Below are positions 33,082 through 39,281 of a stretch of 49,475 nucleotides of DNA, piece after piece (the stretch's first letter is position 1; each line of letters opens with the position of its first letter). The DNA is taken from positions 1 through 49,475 of the IMG/VR virus record IMGVR_UViG_3300032092_000051; one strand, written 5' to 3'. The notes beneath the pieces were generated by a model. The model was not told the origin of the DNA and made no database searches. It saw only the letters and a program-made list of their open reading frames with translations. The stretch is from a virus. The position numbers and the translations under genes were made by a program.

Positions 33082-33393
33082 TTAGGCCTTGCGCGCCACG
33101 ACCTTGACGGTCGTGTAGCCCTTGGTGGTCTTCTGGTTCTTGCTGAACCAGCGACCGTCGACGCCCAACTCACGAAGTTTGGCTTCGGCAGCCTTGGGGC
33201 AGAGCGACTGGCGCTCGGCGATCTCGGACACGGTGGCGCGGAAGGTGTCGCCCTCGTGGGCACCTGCGCCAAGATCCTTGATCTCGTCGGTGAGAAAAGC
33301 TTCGATCTCCTTCAAGCGGGCGATCTCGGCCTTGATGTCGCCCAGACGGTCGACTGGGGAAATGTTGGAAATGGTTGCGGCTACAGTTGCCAT
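33082..33393 (-). CDS. Hypothetical protein, first gene after the 33.4-kb operator
   Basis: A 103-residue protein. Residues 14-40 form a helix (LGDIKAEIARLKEIEAFLTD). The rest is GDTFRATVSEIAERQSLCPK then AAEAKLRELGVDGRWFSKNQ and TTVKVVARKA. It resembles small phage proteins encoded at the start of replication operons; role unknown. ATG 33393 follows TAGGAGTACGCATC, the shared leader sequence, so it heads the operon that continues to the SSB and GapR genes. Confidence 0.7.
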   Translation of the reverse strand: MATVAATISNISPVDRLGDIKAEIARLKEIEAFLTDEIKDLGAGAHEGDTFRATVSEIAERQSLCPKAAEAKLRELGVDGRWFSKNQKTTKGYTTVKVVARKA

Positions 33394-33427
33394 GATGCGT
33401 ACTCCTATTTGCGTTGCTGATAGACAT

Positions 33428-33456
33428 CATATAGTCGCTGCAATTAGGCATTGCAA
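33428..33456 (-). promoter_or_regulatory. Promoter with operator dyad, 33.4-kb operon
   Basis: On the - strand: TTGCAA (33451-33456), 17 bp, TATATG (33428-33433), the best -35/-10 pair of the four repeated sites. The dyad TGCAAT-N5-ATTGCA (33439-33455) covers the spacer and -35. The leader box ATCAGCAACGCA and AGGAG follow before the ATG at 33393. Confidence 0.65.
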
Positions 33457-33471
33457 CCCCCCTAAGCAAAA

Positions 33472-35523
33472 TTATTCGTAAAAAATTACAATGCCTTTTT
33501 CCATGCGCAGCGGGCCGTCCTTTTCCTTGCTAAGTTGCTGAATTGCCCTGACAATCGACTGGCGGCGGATGTCACGCTTGCCCTGCTCAGGCGGTGGTAA
33601 CATATCGCAAGCCTTCTGGATGAGCTCTTCTGCACGCACGACGGCGTCTTCTGCAAAGGTCGTCATGACCTCAAGCACATGCGTCTCAAGCCGACCGCGA
33701 CGCTTCACGGATTTCTTGTCTTCGGTCACGGTCGACCGCACCTCGTCCTCGACTGCGACGCAGCTTGTGATCTCGTCACCGTCCTCGTCGAAGCCCAGCA
33801 GGATCGTCTCCAACTTGAAGCCCCAGCGCAGGCCGTCCTCACCGTCCTTTTGCTTGCTGGTGCGGATCTGGCGTGCGCCGTTGTTCTCATCCCGCGTCAC
33901 TTCCAGCTCGGCGTCGACGGCGGCGCGGATGCCTGACCAGCCGCGTGAGCCTCGGTGGGCGTCCTTGCCTGCGTGATGCACAAGCTCGACCGTTGCGCCT
34001 GTCGCGGTGCGCAGGATGCGCACGTTGGCAAGGGCGAGGCCCATGTCCTCTGCGCCGTTCTCGTTCGCGCCGGGCGTCACCTGCGCAAAGGTGTCGATCA
34101 CGATCAGGGACACGCCGCCGACCGCCTTGATCGATGCCGCCAGCTCGGTGACGTCGCCCTCCTCCATGAGGTTGGGCGGCACCACGATCACGCCGATGTC
34201 CAGATCTTTAGGCGAGATGCCCAGATGCTGCGCCAGCGCCTTGATGCGCTTGCCGTAGCTGCCTGCGCCTTCCGCTGCGATGATCACGACGCGGCCCTTC
34301 TCGGCCTTGTGGCCGCGCCACGGCACGCCCAGTGCGATGCAGGCCGCCATCTCAAGGACGACAAAGCTCTTACCTGAGCCTGACGCGCCAAAGATCGTGA
34401 CGATGTCGGCGGCAGGCACGACGCCCTTGATGAGCCACTTAGCCGTCTTCTGGCTGCTCATCTCATCGGCAGACAGGACCGGGAACTTGCCGGTGTAGCC
34501 CGCAGGCGAATAGACGCCCTCTGACGCTTCCAGATCGGCGACGAGCGCATCGGCCTTGGCCGACACCTCATAGGCGCTCGCCGCCTTACTGGGGCGCGTT
34601 GCTGCGGCGTCCTTTACCATCTTGATTACGGAGGCCATGGTGACCTGCTTGCGGTTGGAGCCCTTGCGCCGCTCGAAGCTGTCCCACTGGACGCGCAGCC
34701 CTTCGGTGCCGGGGTAGGTGTAGCCTTCGCTCGACCAGTCGTCCCAGATCTCGAAGCCGTCATCGCCGCCGTCGGTCTCATGGGCCAGAGCCATGCCGAC
34801 CTTGATCCACTGCTCGCGGCCCATGTCTGGATCGAGGGCGGAGACTAGCTCCTGCATGCGCTCAATGGTCAGGCCGAGCCTCGGCTCGCGGCCTGCCATG
34901 AAGTCGTCGGGATCGATGACGTTGTTCTGCACCGAACCGAAGCGGGCCTCGCATAGGTCGACCGTGTACTGGTCAACGTCGGCGACTGTGTTTTTAAGGC
35001 CTATCATCTCGCAGGCTGGCAGAATGTTGCCGGTGAAGGTCACAAAGCCTGAGCTGCTGAACGTCTCGAAGCCGAAGCGGTCGGGCGTGGCGTGGCTCTT
35101 GTGGTTGCCCAGATTGCCCCTCAGCGCGGCGCGGATGCCTTTGCCGCTGGGGCTGTACTCGGCGTAGGTGCGCACGATGATGCGCTCGATGTCGTTCGGG
35201 ATCTCACCGTTCGGCCCGACGCAGTGGTCGAAGTCGAGGAAGGTGTACCCAAAGTCAGGCAGGGGCGCGAAGCCGACGCCGTCATAGCCCATGCGCGCGG
35301 CTGCGTCGCGAGCGGCGGCGAAGGTTGTCAGCCGTGTGCGGTCGGTCGGGGAGCCCTGCTGGCCGTGCCTGATCGTGCCGTCGGTCCAGTAGGGCACCTT
35401 ACGCGGCTTGGGTTCGTTGTGGTATTTCTCAAAGCGCCAGATCAGCCACGCGGGAACTGAACGCAATTCCTCTGGCACTTCTAACGAGAGAAGTTTGGGC
35501 GCAATTGCCCTTACGCTTGCCAT
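33472..35523 (-). CDS. PrimPol-helicase fusion (primase-polymerase plus RepA-like ATPase)
   Basis: A 683-residue replication protein. N-terminal primase-polymerase: PAWLIWRFEKYHNEPKPRKV, the metal-binding FLDFDHC, and AEYSPSGKGIRAALRG. A PriCT-2-like middle: LVSALDPDMGREQWIKVGMA with DDWSSEGYTYPG. A C-terminal AAA_25/RepA-type helicase: Walker A IFGASGSGKSFVVLE, RVVIIAAEGAGSYGKRIKAL, Walker B LIVIDTFAQ, and LVHHAGKDAHRGSRGWSGIR. It should prime and unwind at the fork, so no separate primase or DnaB is needed. ATG 35523 follows GGAGAGG; a GTG 18 nt upstream is rejected. Confidence 0.88.
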   Translation of the reverse strand: MASVRAIAPKLLSLEVPEELRSVPAWLIWRFEKYHNEPKPRKVPYWTDGTIRHGQQGSPTDRTRLTTFAAARDAAARMGYDGVGFAPLPDFGYTFLDFDHCVGPNGEIPNDIERIIVRTYAEYSPSGKGIRAALRGNLGNHKSHATPDRFGFETFSSSGFVTFTGNILPACEMIGLKNTVADVDQYTVDLCEARFGSVQNNVIDPDDFMAGREPRLGLTIERMQELVSALDPDMGREQWIKVGMALAHETDGGDDGFEIWDDWSSEGYTYPGTEGLRVQWDSFERRKGSNRKQVTMASVIKMVKDAAATRPSKAASAYEVSAKADALVADLEASEGVYSPAGYTGKFPVLSADEMSSQKTAKWLIKGVVPAADIVTIFGASGSGKSFVVLEMAACIALGVPWRGHKAEKGRVVIIAAEGAGSYGKRIKALAQHLGISPKDLDIGVIVVPPNLMEEGDVTELAASIKAVGGVSLIVIDTFAQVTPGANENGAEDMGLALANVRILRTATGATVELVHHAGKDAHRGSRGWSGIRAAVDAELEVTRDENNGARQIRTSKQKDGEDGLRWGFKLETILLGFDEDGDEITSCVAVEDEVRSTVTEDKKSVKRRGRLETHVLEVMTTFAEDAVVRAEELIQKACDMLPPPEQGKRDIRRQSIVRAIQQLSKEKDGPLRMEKGIVIFYE

Positions 35524-35546
35524 GTCGTCATCCTCTCCCACAGTGT

Positions 35547-35795
35547 TTACAGTAGATCTGCGCTTGCGCTGGGCGTGTTCAGGGCCCGCATGAGATCAGG
35601 GTTCATGAGCTCGGAGCGCGGGATGGCGAAGATGGCCTCGATGATGATGGCCTTCTCGACGGGTGCCCAGCCGCGACTTTTCCACGCATAGACGGCCTGA
35701 TGCGTCAGGCCCATGCGCTTACAGAACTTGACGATGCCGCCGCCTCGCTCGATGGCGAGGTCGATGGCGGCAATGCGTTCTTGTTTGGTGGTCAT
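35547..35795 (-). CDS. YdaS/Cro-like helix-turn-helix regulator
   Basis: An 82-residue protein with a YdaS/Cro-type HTH: RIAAIDLAIERGGGIVKFCK then RMGLTHQAVYAWKSRGWAPV, with recognition helix THQAVYAWKSRG, followed by IEAIFAIPRSELMNPDLM. It is the only clear DNA-binding regulator seen here, so it is the natural candidate to bind the 17-bp dyads upstream of the operons; this is inference. It lies in the 36.5-kb operon just before the PrimPol gene. ATGA overlap with the upstream gene. Confidence 0.82.
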   Translation of the reverse strand: MTTKQERIAAIDLAIERGGGIVKFCKRMGLTHQAVYAWKSRGWAPVEKAIIIEAIFAIPRSELMNPDLMRALNTPSASADLL

Positions 35796-35980
35796 GCGGC
35801 TACTTTCGTTTCTTGCCTGAAGCTCTCTTCTCGGAGGCCCCAGACGCGGGTGATGACCATGTGCTCGGTCCTAAGTTGGGTAATTTGGTTGTTGATGGCG
35901 CGCAGCTCGGCTTCGAGCTTGTCGCGCTTGGTGAAGGCCTTGCGAGCCTCGGCGTGGATGGTCTTGAGATCCCGTGTCAT
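35792..35980 (-). CDS. Small coiled-coil hypothetical protein
   Basis: A 62-residue, helical, charged protein (KTIHAEARKAFTKRDKLEAE then LRAINNQITQLRTEHMVITR). The first 45 residues read as a coiled coil. Start and stop are both in 4-nt ATGA overlaps with neighbours, which supports translation. No family is recognised. Confidence 0.65.
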   Translation of the reverse strand: MTRDLKTIHAEARKAFTKRDKLEAELRAINNQITQLRTEHMVITRVWGLREESFRQETKVAA

Positions 35981-36207
35981 TTGAAACGCTCCCCCTTGCG
36001 GCCCATACGGCCTGTCTTCGGGTTGCGGAAGTGTGCCTTCTTGAGCAGATCTTGGAGACGCTCAAGCTCGGTGCGCAGGATGCGCTGATGCAGCGCATGC
36101 TCTTTCAGTTTTATCTCAAGCCTACTGTTCATGGCGTGCAGACGGTCGGCTTCCAACTTGTAGGCTTCAATCGCCTTGTGTGCGGCCCACGGCCAGATGA
36201 TGTTCAT
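35977..36207 (-). CDS. Small basic helical hypothetical protein
   Basis: A 76-residue protein: an amphipathic N-terminus with Trp (MNIIWPWAAHKAIEAYKLEA), a helix LEIKLKEHALHQRILRTELE and a basic tail KTGRMGRKGERFK that could contact nucleic acid. ATGA overlaps on both sides. Function unknown. Confidence 0.6.
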   Translation of the reverse strand: MNIIWPWAAHKAIEAYKLEADRLHAMNSRLEIKLKEHALHQRILRTELERLQDLLKKAHFRNPKTGRMGRKGERFK

Positions 36208-36518
36208 GCATACTCTCCCAGTTTTCCGGCGGCGATTGCCTCCTCGATGATGTCGGTAAGCTTGGCTGCGAGCTTCTCGTAGCTGACGGCCCAGTCCATG
36301 GATGCGTAACGCTGGGCGTCCGTGCGCTCGTTGATGTCGAACGAGGTGCCGTGATCCCAGACGACGATGTCTGTCGTCTCGCCTTCGAGGTAAACGTCGA
36401 AGTCGGCAGTCGCGCCTTGCTCAGGCTCGTAGCCGTCCCAACTGACGGTGATGTCGAGTTGGGTGTGCGCCTTGAGAGCCTTGTTGATTTGGCTTTCGGT
36501 GTATTCGGGGTGGTCCAT
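36204..36518 (-). CDS. Acidic hypothetical protein, first gene after the 36.5-kb operator
   Basis: A 104-residue acidic protein: MDHPEYTESQINKALKAHTQ, then LDITVSWDGYEPEQGATADF, DVYLEGETTDIVVWDHG and a C-terminal helix YEKLAAKLTDIIEEAIAAG. A beta-sheet core with two flanking helices is likely. Start ATG 36518 follows CGGAGTACACAAC; the longer frame runs back into the operator and is rejected. It heads the operon that includes the HTH regulator and PrimPol. Confidence 0.65.
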   Translation of the reverse strand: MDHPEYTESQINKALKAHTQLDITVSWDGYEPEQGATADFDVYLEGETTDIVVWDHGTSFDINERTDAQRYASMDWAVSYEKLAAKLTDIIEEAIAAGKLGEYA

Positions 36519-36547
36519 GTTGTGTACTCCGTGTTGCTGATGAGCTA

Positions 36548-36576
36548 TCCCTAATCGATGCAATCAGGCATTGCAA
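36548..36576 (-). promoter_or_regulatory. Operator dyad and possible promoter, 36.5-kb operon
   Basis: The dyad TGCAAT-N5-ATTGCA lies at 36559-36575, matching the one at 39.94 kb base for base over the whole 17 bp. A - strand TTGCAA (36571-36576) could be the -35; the expected -10 (TAGGGA at 36548-36553) is weak, so an activator may be needed. It is followed by ATCAGCAAC and CGGAG before ATG 36518. The dyad overlaps the stop of the 38-residue gene upstream. Confidence 0.6.
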
Positions 36577-36680
36577 TACCCTATCGATGATTTTTTTGAT
36601 ACTCGACGCAGCCAATCCCCTGCCCAGACTGCGGCCAGCACCAGTAGGATAACACCGATAAAGAGAGCGGCCTCCGTCAC
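36564..36680 (-). CDS. 38-residue single-span membrane mini-protein
   Basis: Start GTG 36680 is in a GTGA overlap with the upstream stop. The protein reads MTEAALFIGVILLVLAAVWA then GDWLRRVSKKSSIGYCNA: one transmembrane helix (residues 5-23) followed by a basic tail, which predicts the C-terminus inside. It ends within the next operator. It is too short for usual gene callers, but the overlap and the clear membrane pattern support it. Function unknown. Confidence 0.55.
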   Translation of the reverse strand: MTEAALFIGVILLVLAAVWAGDWLRRVSKKSSIGYCNA

Positions 36681-36931
36681 GCGTTGCCCGCCACGTCACT
36701 GAACATGGTCAGGTCCGTATGTGCCCGCGACATAATCATCCGGGCCATGGCTTGGGTGACCTCGGACACGTCCTGAACGTCGTCCATCGCCATGAACTCG
36801 GCGTACAGGAGCTTGATCAGGACTTCCGCTCGGCAGACCCGCTCACTGTCGGCGAAGATGTCCCAGAGGACGTCGGTAATCTCTTGCTCCGCTGTTTCGT
36901 GCGATAGGACGTGGCGCTCTTCTTCAGTCAT
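36677..36931 (-). CDS. Acidic helical hypothetical protein
   Basis: An 84-residue acidic, Met-rich helical protein (TAEQEITDVLWDIFADSERV; LIKLLYAEFMAMDDVQDVSE; TQAMARMIMSRAHTDLTMF). ATG 36931 lies 8 nt inside the end of the upstream gene; the GTGA overlap at its stop links it to the membrane mini-protein. No family is recognised. Confidence 0.65.
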   Translation of the reverse strand: MTEEERHVLSHETAEQEITDVLWDIFADSERVCRAEVLIKLLYAEFMAMDDVQDVSEVTQAMARMIMSRAHTDLTMFSDVAGNA

Positions 36932-37073
36932 CTTTTTTCCCTTCGATTAGGTGGTTCAGCCCGAGGCGCTTCGCCTCACGCTCAAGGTGTTGGACCTTGC
37001 GCCGAGCCAGCTCCAGTTGCTGCGGCAAGATCTTGATGCGGTACTTCATGTACCGCAGGGCTTCTGGCTTCAA
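36924..37073 (-). CDS. 49-residue basic coiled-coil protein
   Basis: Start TTG 37073, in a TTGA overlap with the upstream mini-gene and behind GAGGAG: MKPEALRYMKYRIKILPQQL then ELARRKVQHLEREAKRLGLN and a basic end. An ATG eight codons in (37049) is the alternative start. It is helical and strongly basic, so nucleic-acid contact is possible. The longer frame to 37253 crosses other coupled genes and is rejected. Confidence 0.5.
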   Translation of the reverse strand: MKPEALRYMKYRIKILPQQLELARRKVQHLEREAKRLGLNHLIEGKKDD

Positions 37074-37147
37074 AATCGGATCTCCTCGTCGGCCCAGTCG
37101 TAAATGTCCCAGCCGAAATTGGTGAACAGGAATTGGCGCAGGGTCAT
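37070..37147 (-). CDS. 25-residue aromatic/acidic mini-protein
   Basis: ATG 37147 overlaps the upstream stop (ATGA), and its own TGA overlaps the next TTG (TTGA). The protein reads MTLRQFLFTNFGWDIYDWAD then EEIRF. It has six aromatic residues and an acidic end. Coupling on both sides is the main support. Function unknown. Confidence 0.45.
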   Translation of the reverse strand: MTLRQFLFTNFGWDIYDWADEEIRF

Positions 37148-37281
37148 TTGCGTTTGTCCCGTATATAAAACCAGTCAGCCCAAGAAATGCGACCAGACCT
37201 GCTCCCCGAAAAGTAGAAGCAGCTTCGGCCCTTGCGTTTGTCAGCCATCTCAATACGCTTAGTTTGAATTGGGTTTGTCAT
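37144..37281 (-). CDS. 45-residue basic mini-protein
   Basis: ATG 37281 overlaps the upstream stop (ATGA) and its stop overlaps the next ATG (ATGA). The protein reads MTNPIQTKRIEMADKRKGRS then CFYFSGSRSGRISWADWFYI and a basic end. It is rich in Lys/Arg and aromatics, so RNA or DNA binding is conceivable. No family is recognised. Confidence 0.5.
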   Translation of the reverse strand: MTNPIQTKRIEMADKRKGRSCFYFSGSRSGRISWADWFYIRDKRK

Positions 37282-37652
37282 TGCCCCTTTTCCCGTATCT
37301 CAAAGCCAGCGGCGTCCAGTGCGGCGCGGAGAGCGTTGGCAGCGTCTTCACTCGTTAGATGCATCTGCGCCGCGCACTTTTCTATCGCCTCCACCAGCGG
37401 GTCAGGCTTGGGCTTGGGGATGATGAGCGGGTCAAGCATTGCAGCACCCCAACTGGTAACTGCGCAACTCTCAATGACTTTCTCAACCGCATCGCTCACC
37501 TCTTGCTTAAAGGCTTCGTGCTGTTCGATGGCGCGGCATAGTGCTTCGTGCGCGGGTAAGTCTTCACGGCGCACTTTGTCCTCCGGCGGGTAACCACGTT
37601 CTTTCCACACCTCATTCAACAGCGCCAAGGCTTTTGCTTCAATGTCTGTCAT
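37278..37652 (-). CDS. Hypothetical helical protein
   Basis: A 124-residue protein: MTDIEAKALALLNEVWKERG then YPPEDKVRREDLPAHEALCR, AIEQHEAFKQEVSDAVEKVI, a Pro-rich loop (DPLIIPKPKPDPLVEAIEKC) and AANALRAALDAAGFEIREKG. It is mostly helical and acidic. Similar ALxLLNEVWKERG openings occur in small phage proteins, as I recall, with no function. ATG 37652 is in an ATGA overlap with the preceding small gene; the longer frame to 37772 is rejected. Confidence 0.65.
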   Translation of the reverse strand: MTDIEAKALALLNEVWKERGYPPEDKVRREDLPAHEALCRAIEQHEAFKQEVSDAVEKVIESCAVTSWGAAMLDPLIIPKPKPDPLVEAIEKCAAQMHLTSEDAANALRAALDAAGFEIREKGQ

Positions 37653-37816
37653 CTGAGTAACAGCCCTTCCAGTTCGCGGATGGCCCACTGGATGCCTTGG
37701 ATCTCGACGCCCATGTCGTGCAGGCCGTGCGCGTCCTTGGCGTGTAGAAACACCTCCGCCATCTCCCAGCATACTTGTTCGCGCTTGCGCAGCGCCTCGA
37801 TACGTTCCTTGATCAT
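37649..37816 (-). CDS. 55-residue helical hypothetical protein
   Basis: MIKERIEALRKREQVCWEMA then EVFLHAKDAHGLHDMGVEIQ and GIQWAIRELEGLLLR. Two amphipathic helices around a His/Asp turn. ATG 37816 overlaps the upstream mini-gene's stop, and its TGA overlaps the next ATG, both as ATGA. It is below the length limit of most gene callers but very likely real. Confidence 0.6.
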   Translation of the reverse strand: MIKERIEALRKREQVCWEMAEVFLHAKDAHGLHDMGVEIQGIQWAIRELEGLLLR

Positions 37817-37887
37817 TGATCCCAATCCTTATTGTTTCTGAACATGTAGGCCAAAAGCCGGTCGATGATGCGGCGTATCAGTCCCAC
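37813..37887 (-). CDS. 24-residue basic amphipathic mini-protein
   Basis: GTG 37887 lies inside the end of the upstream membrane gene, 6 nt behind a strong GGAGGA. The protein reads MGLIRRIIDRLLAYMFRNNK then DWDQ, an amphipathic basic helix like membrane-active peptides. The stop overlaps the next ATG (ATGA). The good Shine-Dalgarno and coupling support translation; function unknown. Confidence 0.45.
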   Translation of the reverse strand: MGLIRRIIDRLLAYMFRNNKDWDQ

Positions 37888-38003
37888 CAGTCTTCCTCCA
37901 TCTCTTTGCGCTCCTGTGCGGTGAGCTCAGGCGCAGTCAGCATGAGGTAGGTCGTCAGCAGGCCGAGGCCTACTATGAAAAAGAAGAGTGCGCGCTCGCT
38001 CAT
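37878..38003 (-). CDS. 41-residue single-span membrane protein
   Basis: ATG 38003 is in an ATGA overlap with the upstream gene. The protein reads MSERALFFFIVGLGLLTTYL then MLTAPELTAQERKEMEEDWW and D: one transmembrane helix (residues 5-23) and an acidic tail. It is one of three tiny membrane proteins in this early array. Possible roles are superinfection exclusion or lysis timing, but nothing in the sequence decides. Confidence 0.6.
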   Translation of the reverse strand: MSERALFFFIVGLGLLTTYLMLTAPELTAQERKEMEEDWWD

Positions 38004-38341
38004 GCTGCACCCTTGCGGGTGTAGCTGCGCTTCGTGCCGTCCTTGTAATAGACGTGCGCCCACGGCTCACCTTCCTTGGCCCAGTATTCCTGATAGTCCT
38101 CGACAGGCTTGCCGTAGATCTCAGGCGTCGCGTCGCCTTCACCCCAAGCGCGGGACCAACGGTCGCCGCAGCAGGGGCAGTCAGGGCCATCATCGTCAGT
38201 GCCGTCGAAGTAGATGCCGATGTCCTCAGCCTTACGGTCAGCCTCGTCGGCGCTGCCCGCCTCGATGATGACGTTGTAGGTGACGCGGTCATCGACGTCG
38301 AAGCCACCGCCTGAATTGTTCTGGTCGTATATGTAAAACAT
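38000..38341 (-). CDS. DUF7296-like small protein with CPCC motif
   Basis: A 113-residue acidic protein: MFYIYDQNNSGGGFDVDDRV, then VIIEAGSADEADRKAEDIGI, YFDGTDDDGPDCPCCGDRWS and a basic tail. The DQNNSGG start and DCPCCGDRW core match a recurring phage family (DUF7296, from memory). The Cys cluster may bind zinc. Function unknown. Its ATG overlaps the upstream TAA (TAATG) and its stop overlaps the next ATG. Confidence 0.72.
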   Translation of the reverse strand: MFYIYDQNNSGGGFDVDDRVTYNVIIEAGSADEADRKAEDIGIYFDGTDDDGPDCPCCGDRWSRAWGEGDATPEIYGKPVEDYQEYWAKEGEPWAHVYYKDGTKRSYTRKGAA

Positions 38342-38535
38342 TAGTTTGCCTCCTTGCGCACGGGTGTCTTGCGCGGTTTCTTGTCCTTGCTGCCCTTGGG
38401 GCGGCCCGGTTTGCGCGGGCGTGTCTGCATCAGCTCACCCTCGACTATGATGACGGCCAATGCGACCCTTACGGCCTCCTCCCAGTCCAGCCAGACGGCT
38501 GTATCAAAGAGCTTACGTGCTAACCATTTCTTCAT
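38341..38535 (-). CDS. Small protein with C-terminal AT-hook
   Basis: A 64-residue protein: MKKWLARKLFDTAVWLDWEE then AVRVALAVIIVEGELMQTRP, ending in RKPGRPKGSKDKKPRKTPVR. KPGRPKGSKDKK is a good AT-hook (GRP core with flanking basic residues), which binds the minor groove of AT-rich DNA. The N-terminal 35 residues form a helix. Possibly a host-takeover or nucleoid-binding early protein; inferred. Confidence 0.65.
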   Translation of the reverse strand: MKKWLARKLFDTAVWLDWEEAVRVALAVIIVEGELMQTRPRKPGRPKGSKDKKPRKTPVRKEAN

Positions 38536-38545
38536 TTCAGTCCTC

Positions 38546-38893
38546 CTATTTAATTACCCTGTATTGCGGAATGCGTGAGGCGTGGCTCTTCACCGACTTG
38601 GTGGGGGCGATGTTGTGCAGTTCGACATAGTTTTGCCTGATCCAACGGCCCAACACGCCCCTAGCGGATGCACCCCACGCGTTGGGATGCGATGGCGTTC
38701 CGGTGTATGGCAGTACGTAGAGGCGTAGATCCTCGCCGGTGAACAGGTCATTGAAGCGGAGGTCGTCGAGAAACTTCTCGGCGTAATATGCGTAATCCTC
38801 CTTCCAGCTTGATGCTTGGTTCTCAAGCACCTGCTCACAGCCAGCGTCGCGCGCAGCGCGGCTGGCGGAGCCGTCGGGTAGATCTTCGGTCAT
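38546..38893 (-). CDS. Hypothetical early protein
   Basis: A 115-residue protein: ARDAGCEQVLENQASSWKED, then YAYYAEKFLDDLRFNDLFTG, EDLRLYVLPYTGTPSHPNAW and a basic C-terminal part WIRQNYVELHNIAPTKSVKS. The end (TKSVKSHASRIPQYRVIK) could contact DNA. Start ATG 38893 is 7 nt after AGGAG and in an ATGA overlap; an ATG two codons upstream is too close to the Shine-Dalgarno. No family is recognised. Confidence 0.65.
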   Translation of the reverse strand: MTEDLPDGSASRAARDAGCEQVLENQASSWKEDYAYYAEKFLDDLRFNDLFTGEDLRLYVLPYTGTPSHPNAWGASARGVLGRWIRQNYVELHNIAPTKSVKSHASRIPQYRVIK

Positions 38894-38982
38894 TTCCATT
38901 CTCCTGTCAGTGTCTTGACGATTGCGATGATGGTGAAGGCGAGGACGGCCAAAAAGAAGATGTTCGATGCGATGTGGATCAT
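38890..38982 (-). CDS. 30-residue single-span membrane mini-protein
   Basis: ATG 38982 overlaps the upstream stop (ATGA), and its TGA overlaps the next ATG (ATGA). The protein reads MIHIASNIFFLAVLAFTIIA then IVKTLTGEWK: a transmembrane helix over almost its whole length with a short basic end. Missed by length-limited gene callers. Function unknown. Confidence 0.55.
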   Translation of the reverse strand: MIHIASNIFFLAVLAFTIIAIVKTLTGEWK

Positions 38983-39242
38983 GCTGCTGCCCTCCCCTGA
39001 TTGCCGATGTGCAGTGCCTCGTCGAGCAGCTCGTTGCGCAGCGTGTGCAGCGCGGCGATGCGGTCGAAGTGCGTGGTGCGGTCGTCGATGAAGCGGTCAC
39101 GGTCGCCGAGGTAGTCGCGACCGTTGGGCGTGACCTGCTTGAGCGCCTCGATGGCGTCCATCAGGTGGTCCATCGCCGCGCGGCGGGGCTGGATGAGGTC
39201 AACGGCGCTGCTGCCGTTGATGTTGAGTGTTGGTCGTATCAT
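38979..39242 (-). CDS. Conserved hypothetical early protein
   Basis: An 87-residue protein: MIRPTLNINGSSAVDLIQPR then RAAMDHLMDAIEALKQVTPN, GRDYLGDRDRFIDDRTTHFD and RIAALHTLRNELLDEALHIG. I recognise this pattern (LNINGTSxxDLxxxRRAA...TPNGRDY) from many tailed phages, without known function. It is helical with an Asp/Arg/His-rich loop. ATG 39242 follows AGGAGCACATC and a GC hairpin. Confidence 0.72.
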   Translation of the reverse strand: MIRPTLNINGSSAVDLIQPRRAAMDHLMDAIEALKQVTPNGRDYLGDRDRFIDDRTTHFDRIAALHTLRNELLDEALHIGNQGRAAA

Positions 39243-39259
39243 GATGTGCTCCTGTTTGT

Positions 39260-39275
39260 GGGGGCCGGAGCCCCC
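39260..39275. terminator. GC hairpin between two early genes
   Basis: GGGGGC, loop CGGA, GCCCCC on the + strand; the - strand transcript reads the same stem with loop TCCG. It lies 7 nt after the stop of the gene at 39282-39896, with no T-run. It may partly terminate, or protect the upstream mRNA end. Confidence 0.45.
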
Positions 39276-39281
39276 GTTGGG

